Assembly (NCBI RefSeq): GCF_002871795.1
Contig: NZ_PNHL01000003.1
Coordinates: forward strand, 223,395 to 287,394
Source: Brachybacterium sp. UMB0905
Lineage (GTDB): Bacteria; Actinomycetota; Actinomycetes; Actinomycetales; Dermabacteraceae
Length of the DNA: 64,000 nucleotides
Reading direction: 5' to 3'
The position numbers were made by a program, and so were the translations under genes. Within the stretch, counting starts at the first letter, position 1; every line of letters starts with the position of its first letter. This document shows, piece after piece, positions 27,807-35,943 of the stretch. The notes under the pieces are model-generated. The model had not been told where the DNA came from. It did not search any database and saw only the letters and a list, made by a program, of their open reading frames with translations.

Positions 27807-28298
27807 TCAGGGGGTCTGCGGGGTGGAAGGGCCGACGGGGGCCTGGTCGTCCGCGGCGTTCGCGCGGCAGTCCGAGCAGATCCCACGGTAGATCACATCG
27901 GCCACTTCGATCTCGAAACCGTGGTCCTCCGAGGCGGTCAGGCACGGGGCGTGACCGGTGGCGCAGGGGACATCCTCGAGGCGCCCGCACTCACGGCACA
28001 CCAGGTGGTGGTGGTTGTCGAAGCGGTGCAGCTCGTACTGCATGGACCGCCCGCCGACGGCGACGCGGCGCAGCAGCTGCGCATCGGACAGGGCGTGGAG
28101 CACGTCGTACACGGCCTGCCGGGACACGGTGCCGAGGCTCTCGCGCACGGCACGGGCGATGGTGTCCGCATCGGCGTGGGGGTTGTTCTCGACCGCCACG
28201 AGCGTCGCAAGCCGCGGAGCGGTCACGCGCAGACCCACGCCGCGCAGGGCCGCGGTGTGGTCGATCTGCTCAGCGTGAGCGTGCTCCGTGCTGGTCAT
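27807..28298 (-). CDS. Fur-family regulator (FurA/PerR type) of catalase
   Basis: The 163-residue regulator has the N-terminal winged helix (LRVTAPRLATLVAV...VSRQAVYDVLHALSDAQLLRRV), the metal-binding HRFDNHHHLVCRECG and the second structural zinc pair ICSDC. Its place directly upstream of katA matches actinobacterial furA-kat operons where it represses the catalase gene until peroxide or metal loss releases it. The AT-richer stretch at 28,312-28,335, before the start, would be the likely self-operator. Confidence 0.88.
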   Translation of the reverse strand: MTSTEHAHAEQIDHTAALRGVGLRVTAPRLATLVAVENNPHADADTIARAVRESLGTVSRQAVYDVLHALSDAQLLRRVAVGGRSMQYELHRFDNHHHLVCRECGRLEDVPCATGHAPCLTASEDHGFEIEVADVIYRGICSDCRANAADDQAPVGPSTPQTP

Positions 28299-28512
28299 GG
28301 CCCCACCATAGGCACTTTTCTGGATAAAGTCAAAGAAACGCTTCGGACCATGGATGGGGACGCAAGCGGGCCGACAGACACCCGCGCACCTCGACTCCGC
28401 GCTACGACATGGACGCGCATCCGGAAAGCACCCCGTCGATGTGTACGCTGATCAGGTGGCACAGCCGGGTGCCGGGCCGCGCGCCGCAGCGGGTCCCGGG
28501 AGATCTGCAGCG

Positions 28513-29739
28513 GTGCGCACGGGAGCCGATAGGACCGTGCGCCGCTGGGTGCGGCCCCCACAGGTCATGGGGCACTGGATCACCGGGCTGCTGGTGGCGT
28601 TCCTGCTGCTCGTGGCCTCCGTGCCGATCGCGAGCGCCGAGAGCAGCATCGCGGTGCTGATCGCCGTCTCGCTGAGCATTGGCGCGGGCCTGTCGCTGCG
28701 CCACCCGCTCATCGGCGCGATCATCGTCGGCGGCGTCCTGACGCTCGGCATCGGCAACGCCCCCACCCACTTGGGCTCCGGGGTGCTTGCCTCCCCCGTG
28801 ACCATTGCCGCGCTGGCCGCGCATGGCCGAATCCTCATGGCGATGACCATGGCCCTGTGGCACGTGGTGCCGCCCGTGGCCACGTCCGTGCTGCTGGGCT
28901 CCGCCCCCGAGTTCATCGTCTCCCAGGCCATGCTGTGGATCGCACTGCAGGTCATCGCCATGCTCGCGGGTGCATCAGGTCGCGGCCTGGTGCTGCATGC
29001 CGCCGCGGAGCGGGCACGGCGCATCGAGGAGCTGGCCGAGCAGCGCCGCGCGATCGCCCGCGAACTGCATGACACCGGGGTGCGGGCGATGACCCGCGTG
29101 GTGATGCTCGCCGAGCAGGCCGGGGGCCGTCCCGGCATCGACGCCGAGGACACCGAACGCTACGGCCATATCGCACAGACCGCCCGCGAGGGCACCGAGG
29201 AGCTGCGCGAGCTGCTGCAGTCCCTGCGCCTCGCGGAACCCCCCGCTGCCCCATCGGCCCCCACCACTGACGCCGACTGCTGCAGCCTGGCCACCACCCT
29301 GGAGGCGATGCGCCGCCGCCTGAGCGCCGAGGGCTTCACGCTGCAGATCAGCATTGAGGGCGAGTGCAACTGCCAGATCTCCCCGCACGGTGTGCTGGGG
29401 CGCTGCCTGCGGGAGGTGGAGGCGAACATCCTGCGCCACGGCTGCCCGCTCACGCCGATCGCGGTGTTCGTGGAGCAGCAGCCGCAGCCTGCGCCGGGGA
29501 TGCTGGAGCTGGCGATTCGCAATGGCGTGCGCAGCAAACCAGAGACCGTGCCGCCCGGCGGGCTGGGGCTGGTCAGCGCCCGCGAGCGACTGGATGCGGT
29601 GGGCGGCGCGATCGAGACCACGCGCGAGGGCGATCTGTTCCTCACGCATCTGCAGGTGCCATGCACCGCGGAGGCCACCGGGGCGCATGTCGACGAGGTG
29701 CCGGGGAAGGGACCGGCGCAGGGAGGGGAAGGCCGATGA
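28513..29739 (+). CDS. Two-component sensor histidine kinase (NarL/DesK-type, HisKA_3)
   Basis: The 408-residue kinase has four to five N-terminal membrane helices (residues about 20-150), a HisKA_3 dimerisation domain with the phospho-acceptor His in RAIARELHDTGVRAMTRV (about 180), and a HATPase domain ending NGVRSK...PPGGLGLVSARERLDAVGG (the G-box). The N-box is weakened (VEANILRHGC). An unusual Cys-containing stretch (DADCCSL, GECNCQIS) precedes the ATPase domain. GTG 28,513 is chosen for its GGGAGA ribosome site. It overlaps the response regulator by ATGA. Confidence 0.85.
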   Translation: MRTGADRTVRRWVRPPQVMGHWITGLLVAFLLLVASVPIASAESSIAVLIAVSLSIGAGLSLRHPLIGAIIVGGVLTLGIGNAPTHLGSGVLASPVTIAALAAHGRILMAMTMALWHVVPPVATSVLLGSAPEFIVSQAMLWIALQVIAMLAGASGRGLVLHAAAERARRIEELAEQRRAIARELHDTGVRAMTRVVMLAEQAGGRPGIDAEDTERYGHIAQTAREGTEELRELLQSLRLAEPPAAPSAPTTDADCCSLATTLEAMRRRLSAEGFTLQISIEGECNCQISPHGVLGRCLREVEANILRHGCPLTPIAVFVEQQPQPAPGMLELAIRNGVRSKPETVPPGGLGLVSARERLDAVGGAIETTREGDLFLTHLQVPCTAEATGAHVDEVPGKGPAQGGEGR

Positions 29740-30431
29740 CCGCAGAACCGACGACGGTGCTGATCTGCGACGATGACCCGATCGTGCGGGAGGCGCTGGG
29801 CAGCTATATCGACCGTGAAGAGGATCTGGCGGTGACCGCGAGCGCCGGAACCGCCGAGGAGGCGCTGCGTCTGCTGGACGAGCAGGCGGTGGATGTGGTG
29901 CTCATGGACCACGGCCTGCCGGGCATGAACGGGATCGACGCGACGCGTCTGGTGCGCTCGCGGCACCACGGCACGGCTGTGGTCATGCTGACCACGTTCG
30001 GGGATGAGGAGCAGGTCGGGGAGGCGATCTCCGCGGGTGCGAGCGGCTACCTGCTGAAGTCCACCAGTCCCTCCGCTCTCGCGGCGGCGGTGCGGGCCGC
30101 GGGGGCGCATGCGGGCACGGTGCTCACCCCGGATCTGGCGGCGCGGCTGACCGCCCAGCCCCTCGCGCCGACGCACCCGGCGCCCACCCGGACGGATCCC
30201 GCGGAGCTCGCCGAGCTGGGGCTCACTGAACGCGAGGCCGATGTGCTCGCACTGCTGTGCGCGGCAGAGTCCAATGCCGGGATCGCGCGGGCGCTGTCGC
30301 TGTCCGAGTCGACGGTGAAATCCCACGTCTCCTCGCTCATGACCAAGCTGGAGTGCACCTCACGGCTGCAGATCGCCCTGACCGCCTTCGAGCGCGGGCT
30401 CGCCGTGCCGCCCGGACCGGAAGGAGAGTGA
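29736..30431 (+). CDS. NarL/FixJ-family response regulator
   Basis: The 231-residue partner of the upstream kinase has a receiver domain with the acidic pair CDDDP, phospho-Asp in VVLMDHGLPGMNG, Thr in LTTFGD and Lys in YLLKSTSP, then a Pro-rich linker and a LuxR-type helix-turn-helix (LTEREADVLALLCAAESNAGIARALSLSESTVKSHVSSLMTKL). The coupled start-stop indicates a cognate pair. The signal is unknown. Confidence 0.92.
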   Translation: MTAEPTTVLICDDDPIVREALGSYIDREEDLAVTASAGTAEEALRLLDEQAVDVVLMDHGLPGMNGIDATRLVRSRHHGTAVVMLTTFGDEEQVGEAISAGASGYLLKSTSPSALAAAVRAAGAHAGTVLTPDLAARLTAQPLAPTHPAPTRTDPAELAELGLTEREADVLALLCAAESNAGIARALSLSESTVKSHVSSLMTKLECTSRLQIALTAFERGLAVPPGPEGE

Positions 30432-30530
30432 GCACCGCTGCGTGGATACCGGCCGATCGCTCGTCGCATCGGGAAGGCCGGGTACAGACCCGCAGCGCAG
30501 ATCCGCAGAGGCCAGGCGCCACTGCAGCAA

Positions 30531-30563
30531 AGACCCCGCTTTCCACGGAGGAAAACGGGGTCT
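30531..30563. terminator. Terminator hairpin next to the attachment site
   Basis: Stem AGACCCCG / CGGGGTCT with an A/T-containing loop, between the response regulator and the tRNA-Thr remnant. It would serve both strands. Confidence 0.65.
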
Positions 30564-30572
30564 GACCTGCGG

Positions 30573-30619
30573 AGCCGCCTGCGGGAATCGAACCCGCGAC
30601 CTATTCATTACGAGTGAAT
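30573..30619 (-). other. 3' half of tRNA-Thr(CGU): prophage attachment site (attL)
   Basis: On the minus strand the sequence gives a complete anticodon arm (ATTCA-CTCGTAA-TGAAT, anticodon CGT), variable loop, T-arm GCGGGTTCGATTCCCGC, acceptor strand AGGCGGC and discriminator T. The D-arm and 5' acceptor strand are absent; unrelated phage DNA follows at 30,620. This is the leftover half expected at one end of a prophage that used the tRNA gene as attB. The rebuilt tRNA should be at the other end. Confidence 0.85.
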
Positions 30620-30737
30620 GGGTGTGATAGCGTGACAGATAGCCGATTCACCGTATGACCTGCACGAACACGGGTAGTGCATACGCCTGGCATATGCTGG
30701 GCGTGAACACACAGATGAACACAATCGGAGGCACCTC

Positions 30738-31949
30738 GTGGCGCAGCGCAGACCCGTCTACACGGGCACCGTCTACCAGCGCAAGGATGGCCGCTGGATC
30801 GGACGACTCGACGTCGGTTACACCGCCAACGGCACACGCCGCTACAAGTCCGTCTCCGGCAAGACCAAGCGCGAGACCGAGAAGAAGCTCGCCACCCTCA
30901 AAGAGAACCTCAAGGATGACGTCGGCCTCAACACCCGCACCACCGTGAAGGCGTGGACCGACGAATGGCTGACCATGCACGAGCAGCAGGTCGCCCCGTC
31001 CACCTACATCGCAGACCGGTCAGCGGTCCGGCAGTGGATCGTCCCCCAGATCGGGAAGACCCGCCTCACCGACCTCTCCCCCGCGCACGTCCGCAAAGTC
31101 ACGGGCGCGGCACGGAAGGCGGGGCGCGCGGACACCACCATCACCCGCATCCACGCTGTCACACTCCACATCCTCGCCGCCGCCGTCCAGGAAGGCCATC
31201 ATGTACCTGCCCCGGCGCTCGCCACCCCGCACCCCCGCCGCGGGGAGGTGGACCGCACCTCCATCCCACTCGAGGACGCGACTGCCCTGCTGCGGGCCGC
31301 ACCCGACACTATGAGGTCACGGTGGGCCGCTGCCCTGCTGCAGGGCATGCGGCAAGCGGAGTGCATGGGCCTCACATGGGATGCCGTGGACCTCGACGCC
31401 GGCACCGTCGATGTGTCCTGGCAGCTGAAACCCCTCCCCTACGCGCACGGCTGCGACGGGACCTGTGGGGGGAAGCGGGGTGCGGACTGCCCGGAGCGCC
31501 GGTTCCGTGTCCCGGCCGGGTATGAGCATGAGCAGATCCGTGGCCGGTGGCATCTCGTGCGCCCCAAGACCCGCTCCGGGCGGCGCATCATCCCGCTGGT
31601 CCCGTGGATGGTGACCGCACTACGGGAGCGCCGCGCCCTCGCACCGGATGCGAGATTCGTGTGGACCGACGATCTCGTGGAGCGGGACGAAAAGACCGAC
31701 ACTGCCGAGTGGATCGCCTTGCAGGCAGACGCGGGGATCACGCACCCGTCCGGACGGCCCTACAAGCTTCACGAGGCCCGCCACACCACCGCGACACTCC
31801 TCCTGGCACTCCGTGTCCCACCCGAGGTGATTACGGCGATCCTGGGGCACTCCAGCATCATCTCGTCCCGCGCCTACATGCACACCGACGTCACCATGCT
31901 CAGGCAGGCCCTCGACGGGGTAGCGGAGGCACTGCAGCTCGGGGCCTGA
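30738..31949 (+). CDS. Phage tyrosine integrase
   Basis: The 403-residue recombinase has an N-terminal arm-binding region (VYQRKDGRWIGRLDVGYTANGTRRYKSVSGKTKRETEKKL), a core-binding SAM-like domain (about 70-150) and the catalytic domain with Arg in LLQGMRQAECMGLTW, His-x-x-Arg in LHEARHTTATLLL, a further His in LGHSS and the nucleophile Tyr in SRAYMHTDV. It lies directly next to the tRNA-Thr half-site, as expected for attP-proximal integrases. Confidence 0.95.
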   Translation: MAQRRPVYTGTVYQRKDGRWIGRLDVGYTANGTRRYKSVSGKTKRETEKKLATLKENLKDDVGLNTRTTVKAWTDEWLTMHEQQVAPSTYIADRSAVRQWIVPQIGKTRLTDLSPAHVRKVTGAARKAGRADTTITRIHAVTLHILAAAVQEGHHVPAPALATPHPRRGEVDRTSIPLEDATALLRAAPDTMRSRWAAALLQGMRQAECMGLTWDAVDLDAGTVDVSWQLKPLPYAHGCDGTCGGKRGADCPERRFRVPAGYEHEQIRGRWHLVRPKTRSGRRIIPLVPWMVTALRERRALAPDARFVWTDDLVERDEKTDTAEWIALQADAGITHPSGRPYKLHEARHTTATLLLALRVPPEVITAILGHSSIISSRAYMHTDVTMLRQALDGVAEALQLGA

Positions 31950-31951
31950 CG

Positions 31952-32374
31952 TCACGCCCCACGAGTGTCAGCGATGAGCTGCGCGATAGTCGCAACCTCA
32001 GCGGGCCGCAGAGACGCGATCCGCGCCTCCACAATCCGGGGCGTCACCCAGAGCTCATCCGCAACCTCGTGCAGATCATCAGACCACGCCAGAGCGTCCT
32101 GCAGGGCCGCGAGCGGCACCAGGCGGCGTGCCACCTCACGATCAATCGCCGCCTCGGTAGCAGGCGTGCACTCCCCCGTGTCCCCCCGTTCGAGATGCAC
32201 CATCTCGTGCATGATCGCGCACCTGCGTTCCGCCTGCAGCAGACGATCATGCATCCACACCACCCTCCCGTCAGTGACGGCGTGCAGATCACCCGGCAGC
32301 GAAGCTGTGCGCAAGTGGACGCGCGGCCATTCGTCCCTGAAGACCCGCCACGGATGAACCATGCCCAGCATCAT
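31952..32374 (-). CDS. ImmA/IrrE-family metallopeptidase-like protein
   Basis: The 140-residue protein carries HEMVHLERG, an HExxH zinc-peptidase motif at about residue 56, followed by a second acidic/helical part (ATEAAIDREVARRLVPLAAL). Phage and ICE ImmA proteins of this size cleave the immunity repressor to trigger induction, so the XRE repressor 1.1 kb away is the likely substrate. Later ATG codons (32,362) are alternative starts. It converges with the integrase, stop to stop. Confidence 0.8.
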   Translation of the reverse strand: MMLGMVHPWRVFRDEWPRVHLRTASLPGDLHAVTDGRVVWMHDRLLQAERRCAIMHEMVHLERGDTGECTPATEAAIDREVARRLVPLAALQDALAWSDDLHEVADELWVTPRIVEARIASLRPAEVATIAQLIADTRGA

Positions 32375-32402
32375 GTGGGCAGGGTCTGACAGATCAGGGG
32401 AG

Positions 32403-32474
32403 ATGCTGGCTAGTGCTGGGAACCACTGGGGAGTGCTGGAAAGTGTTGGACAGAGCAGGCCTTGCTAGGGCAAG
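32403..32474. repeat. Short direct repeats and hairpin upstream of the structured region
   Basis: Three related units (TAGTGCTGGGAA, GAGTGCTGGAAA, AAGTGTTGGACA) occur in 50 bp, followed by a small hairpin CTTGC / GCAAG at 32,461-32,474. Function unknown; they could be protein-binding iterons or part of the adjoining RNA. Confidence 0.5.
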
Positions 32475-32476
32475 AT

Positions 32477-32530
32477 GGAGGCACCGAGACCCCCGGTCTC
32501 GAATAGTCGCCGTATGGTGCGCGTGCCTCC
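32477..32530. other. Nested stem-loop (possible second RNA element)
   Basis: Outer arms GGAGGCAC / GTGCCTCC enclose a perfect 7-bp hairpin CGAGACC-CCC-GGTCTCG. It lies 34 bp from the larger structure that follows, with no coding frame of note. Confidence 0.5.
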
Positions 32531-32563
32531 GATCGGAGCGCTAGGGCTGGGGGTCGAAGCGCA

Positions 32564-32666
32564 CTAGCCTCTGAGGAGAGGTGCCGGACAAGGCCGGAGC
32601 CGGGCAACCGGATCCTCCCACCCGCCGAGGTGGGCAGTGGCCCCCGGACCTCTCCTCAGGGGCTAG
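32564..32666 (-). ncRNA. Strongly structured region abutting the DUF3800 gene (candidate DUF3800-associated RNA)
   Basis: The 19-nt arms at 32,564-32,582 and 32,648-32,666 pair without interruption (one G-T pair) and enclose 65 nt with at least two further hairpins, including CCCACC / GGTGGG and CCGG-TTGC-CCGG. One arm overlaps the TAG stop of the DUF3800 gene, so in the sense transcript the structure begins at the stop codon. Families of conserved RNA motifs located beside DUF3800 genes have been described; whether this one belongs to them needs a covariance search. The transcribed strand is inferred. Confidence 0.6.
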
Positions 32667-33496
32667 TTCGTTGACACCCACCAGTCACGCGAGGTCAAGA
32701 ACGACGTGTCGCCATGAACCTTCACGCCGTACCCCATAATTCCTCCCCTACTACTGCATCTGAGCTGATGCCAATGGCGAAGGACATGCCGCGCTTCATT
32801 CGGATCATCGGAGCCTCGCTCGATAGCCCACCGGAGCATGCCTAGGTAAAGGTCAGCGACCTGCACACCGTCGTATTCGTTCGTCCCAACCCATTTTGGT
32901 GGCCATGCCATGAATTTCCATGGGGTATCCCAGGCATGCTCCTGACGTCGCACATTAGCTAGATACCTGACACTCTCACCGTGGTCCATCCCCTTCACTG
33001 CACCAAGCTTGACCACACCTCGCCGCGCCCCGCCATCCCACTCCGCAAGGGCGTTCGCCACGCGCTCCAGCAGCAGCCTCATGGTCCAGTGATAGAACAG
33101 AGCGCCGTTTCGGCGGAGCTCTTCCGAGGCCACCATCGTTGCCTTGTCGGCGACGACATAAACCACCTTCACATCAGGTATCGCCGCAACCATGCGGGAG
33201 GCCATATCTCGCCGCCCCTCGTGTGCGGGCTTGCGAAAGTGCTCAACCCAGTGCAGGGGCTTGGTTGTGCCGATTTCCGCCCGCAGTCCTCGGACAGTGG
33301 CCCTCATCTGGGGGACCGACTCCTGCGGGATCATTACCGCGCACATCCCGAACCACGGGCTTGAATCGCTTGTCCATCCGCGGTCCCCCGTCTCATCCAC
33401 GAAGACCTCGACGCCCTTCATGTCTGCGAACCCATCGGGGACGGGGAACTTCGGTAGAGGGCGACCATTGAATAGCCGGTCGATCGATGTGCTCAC
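32663..33496 (-). CDS. DUF3800 domain-containing protein
   Basis: The 277-residue protein begins with an acidic core motif VEVFVDETGDRGW (residues about 29-41), equivalent to the DESGD-type motif of DUF3800. Conserved-looking acidic and basic patches follow: KPLHWVEHFRK, KVVYVVADKATM, and a late VQVADLYLGMLRWAIE, where the Asp resembles the last acidic residue of an RNase H-like fold. Nuclease-like activity has been suggested for the family from fold similarity; it is not proved. GTG 33,496 overlaps the stop of the repressor gene by four bases, so both are translated together. Confidence 0.8.
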   Translation of the reverse strand: MSTSIDRLFNGRPLPKFPVPDGFADMKGVEVFVDETGDRGWTSDSSPWFGMCAVMIPQESVPQMRATVRGLRAEIGTTKPLHWVEHFRKPAHEGRRDMASRMVAAIPDVKVVYVVADKATMVASEELRRNGALFYHWTMRLLLERVANALAEWDGGARRGVVKLGAVKGMDHGESVRYLANVRRQEHAWDTPWKFMAWPPKWVGTNEYDGVQVADLYLGMLRWAIERGSDDPNEARHVLRHWHQLRCSSRGGIMGYGVKVHGDTSFLTSRDWWVSTN

Positions 33497-34038
33497 GGAG
33501 CTGCACCTCCCCCCGGCTCCTGCGACTCCTCACCCAGCCCGTCCGCTTCGCGGTCGAGGCGGTCCATCGCCCGCTCACCACGGGACGCCGCGAGGCCATA
33601 GAAGTCCGGGAGAGTTGTTGCGCCATCAGAGACAGCGCGATCCGCCAAAGCGTCGTTCTGTTCGATGGTGCTGGGTTCTGCAGCAGGCTGGACATGGCGG
33701 CCCTCCACGAGTACGCGAATCATCTCGGTCACGAGCTTCCGCTCGCGGTGAGTGAGAAACGCGGACTCCGACGGAGGCTCGTACGGGTCCATCTGATCCC
33801 GTTCCGCTCCGAGCCGTCGCCACACCTCATCAGGCGTGACCTCCAGTGCACGGGCGATCTTCTCGACCGTCGGCGCGCCAGGGGTCTGCAGGCCCTTCAA
33901 GGCCCGGGACACCGTCGCGTTGGAGACTCCGGCGATCTTCGCCAGCGCCCGTTCGGACGGGTTGCCCCGGTTGTCGATTGCCCCGACCTTGAGCATGTCG
34001 GATGCCCAGGGGCGGAGGTAATCGTTGTTCTCGCTCAC
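33493..34038 (-). CDS. XRE-family phage repressor
   Basis: The product (181 residues from GTG 34,038, behind AAGGTG) has an N-terminal helix-turn-helix: RALAKIAGVSNATVSRALKGLQTPGAPTVEKIARALEVTPDEVWRRLG. A charged linker (SAFLTHRERKLVTEMIRVLVEG) and an acidic tail follow. Its place, divergent from a small Cro-like gene and near ImmA, marks it as the lysogeny repressor or the dedicated regulator of the DUF3800 gene with which it forms an operon. An in-frame TTG at 34,080 could add 14 residues. Confidence 0.8.
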   Translation of the reverse strand: MSENNDYLRPWASDMLKVGAIDNRGNPSERALAKIAGVSNATVSRALKGLQTPGAPTVEKIARALEVTPDEVWRRLGAERDQMDPYEPPSESAFLTHRERKLVTEMIRVLVEGRHVQPAAEPSTIEQNDALADRAVSDGATTLPDFYGLAASRGERAMDRLDREADGLGEESQEPGGGAAP

Positions 34039-34115
34039 GAGGCACACCTTGTCGTCGTACGGAGACACAGTCCAGCCCAAGGGTAGCCGCTACGGCTACA
34101 ACTTTCACCGCTGTT

Positions 34116-34200
34116 ATTTGTCTCTGACCAGGCCAGACAAAAATAGTTGCCTGTGTAGTGTTGCGCGCTTGGCTACAGGCGTGTAGCGTAGCGCTCACCA
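34116..34200. promoter_or_regulatory. Divergent lysogeny promoter/operator region
   Basis: The 190-bp gap between the repressor and the Cro-like gene holds an inverted repeat TTTGTCT ... AGACAAA (34,117-34,141) and several TGTAG / CTACA half-sites (34,154-34,189). These are plausible operators for the repressor and its opponent. Confidence 0.5.
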
Positions 34201-34226
34201 CCACACATCAGGAAGGAGGGGTGGAC

Positions 34227-34556
34227 ATGATGATCGAGGTACTGGACCAGCGGGCAGTCGTCCGAGACAAGACTCTGCTCGCATCCACGATGAAGCGCCG
34301 CGGATTCTCGAACGCCTCCCTGGCCGATGAGGTGACGTTCCGTCTGCGCCGCAAGGCGCGCACCGCGAAGGAGCGCCGGGACATCAACGTCTCCCGCGCT
34401 CAGATCGGACATCTCCGCAACGCCAACATGGCCACCCGCAACACCACCAGCGTGGAGGTAGCGGACGCCATCGAGGAGTCGCTTGATATGCCCAACGGCT
34501 CACTGTTCGCCACCCAGGTGTTTAGTGTGTCGCGCTACGCCAGGCAGACCGCCTAA
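34227..34556 (+). CDS. Cro-like helix-turn-helix protein
   Basis: The 109-residue protein starts at ATG 34,227 with a strong GGAAGGAGGGG site. Residues 20-95 read as a helical DNA-binding domain (KTLLASTMKRRGFSNASLADEVTFRLRR...INVSRAQIGHLRN...VEVADAIEESLDMPNGSLF), resembling XRE proteins with a split first helix pair. As the first rightward gene it is the natural opponent of the repressor. Confidence 0.7.
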   Translation: MMIEVLDQRAVVRDKTLLASTMKRRGFSNASLADEVTFRLRRKARTAKERRDINVSRAQIGHLRNANMATRNTTSVEVADAIEESLDMPNGSLFATQVFSVSRYARQTA

Positions 34557-34559
34557 TCG

Positions 34560-34900
34560 GCCAGTCACTAGGCCCTGACCTGCCGAGAGGCAGTGACGGT
34601 GTCCGCCAGCTGTTTGACAACTTCATATCCCCACGGCAAGCGATACGGCACGACTGCTCTACCCCTGATAGGGCCGTGCTACACGCCACGAGAGGCCCCG
34701 AGCAGGCGGGGAGGTGCACACCTCTGGCAGGAAACGGCGAGCCGTGCTGGGAGTCACGACGGTAGGTCCCGTCGTGCACCCGCCCTGACCCGGCCAGCCG
34801 GGCACCCACCCTCGCGAGGTGGCAGGGCACGCAGGAATGCAGAACGCCCCGGCGAGGGACCGGGGCGAACGCAGTTGACAACAGAATCGGAGGTTCTGTC
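34560..34900. other. Leader region before the antirepressor gene, with hairpins
   Basis: I see no gene here. Two hairpins are clear: CCACC(C)TCGCG(A)GGTGG at 34,806-34,822 and CGCCCCGG / CCGGGGCG at 34,845-34,867, about 35 bp upstream of the antirepressor start. A terminator or attenuator role is possible. Confidence 0.5.
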
Positions 34901-35665
34901 ATGCACGAACTTACACCCTTCGCTTACGAGGGGCATAACGTACGCACCATCACCGACGACCATGGCGAGCCATGGTTCGTCCTGGCCGACGTCGGTCTGG
35001 TTCTCGGCACGCGAGGCAGGGACCTTGCGCGCATGCTCGACCCCGAAGACAGGGGCGCGCACGTTGTGCGCACCCCCTCTGGTGAGCAGCAGATGACCAC
35101 CGTCAATGAAGCAGGGCTGTACACGGTGCTCCTCCGATCCAACAACCCGTCCGCGAAGCCGTTCCGCCGCTGGGTCACCACCGAGGTGCTCCCCACCATC
35201 CGGAAGACCGGCACCTACGGCACCCCGCGCGAACTCACCGGCCCCGAACTCTTGGCCCGCGCCGTCCTCGAAGCAAACCGCACCATCAAGGCACTCGAAG
35301 CCACCGTCGCCGAACAGCAGCCCAAGGCTGACGCCTGGGACCAGATCGTCTCCTCCGCCGGTTCCTGGTCCTACGAAGAAGCCGCCAAGGTCCTCTTCGA
35401 ACAGGGCGTCATCAGCATCGGCCAGAAGCGCCTCGTGCGCCTCCTCGTCGACTGGGGCTACCTCTACCGCGACGCCAAGCGCCGACCCCACGCCTACCAG
35501 CGCTACATCGAACAGGGCCTATTCGTCACCAAGGCACGGATCTTCACCGACCAGACCACCGGTGAGCGCCGCGAGTCCTCCGCACCGCAGGTCCGCATCA
35601 CCGGCAAGGGCCTGGACATGCTGTTCCGCCGCTTCCGCACCGGCCAGCTGGAGGTCGCGGCATGA
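34901..35665 (+). CDS. Phage antirepressor (BRO-N and KilAC domains)
   Basis: The 254-residue protein joins an N-terminal BRO/ANT domain (VRTITDDHGEPWFVLADVGLVLGTR...LLRSNNPSAKPFRRWVTTEVLPTIRKTGTY) to a C-terminal KilAC domain (SYEEAAKVLFEQGVISIGQKRLVRLLVDWGYLYRDAKRRPHAYQRYIEQGLF...RITGKGLDML). Such proteins counter the phage repressor or redirect host transcription. Good GGAGG site before the ATG. Confidence 0.9.
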   Translation: MHELTPFAYEGHNVRTITDDHGEPWFVLADVGLVLGTRGRDLARMLDPEDRGAHVVRTPSGEQQMTTVNEAGLYTVLLRSNNPSAKPFRRWVTTEVLPTIRKTGTYGTPRELTGPELLARAVLEANRTIKALEATVAEQQPKADAWDQIVSSAGSWSYEEAAKVLFEQGVISIGQKRLVRLLVDWGYLYRDAKRRPHAYQRYIEQGLFVTKARIFTDQTTGERRESSAPQVRITGKGLDMLFRRFRTGQLEVAA

Positions 35666-35874
35666 CGACTACCGAACCCCGCCAGGTCCTGTGGCCCCTC
35701 GACTTCCCCATCAACGGGGACGCCCGCGCCATCACCGACGGCCCGATGGGCGCGGTCGCCGTCGACCTCGACGTCCACAACACGATCCCGCCCGGCGCGT
35801 ACTCGTGGCGTCTCACCCCGGCTGAGGCCCGCGCCCTGCATGAGGCGCTCGGTGAGGCGCTCGACCAGATCTGA
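35662..35874 (+). CDS. Small phage protein, unknown
   Basis: A 70-residue acidic protein overlapping the antirepressor stop (ATGA). The C-terminal SWRLTPAEARALHEALGEALDQI is helical. A factor-independent terminator follows at once. Confidence 0.65.
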   Translation: MTTTEPRQVLWPLDFPINGDARAITDGPMGAVAVDLDVHNTIPPGAYSWRLTPAEARALHEALGEALDQI

Positions 35875-35889
35875 ACCCCCGTCATTCCT

Positions 35890-35919
35890 GCCCCGTCACC
35901 TGCTTGGTGGCGGGGCTTT
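35890..35919 (+). terminator. Factor-independent terminator
   Basis: Stem GCCCCGTCACC / GGTGGCGGGGC with a short loop, then TTTC. Confidence 0.7.
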
Positions 35920-35943
35920 CTCATACCCCTTTTTGGAGGCCCC

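Noticed and set aside
30573..30700. A complete tRNA-Thr gene
   Set aside because: No D-arm or 5' acceptor strand exists to the right of the anticodon arm; only the 3' half is present.
31952..32374. A host gene outside the prophage
   Set aside because: It lies between integrase and repressor, on the phage side of the tRNA half-site, and ImmA-like peptidases are standard there.
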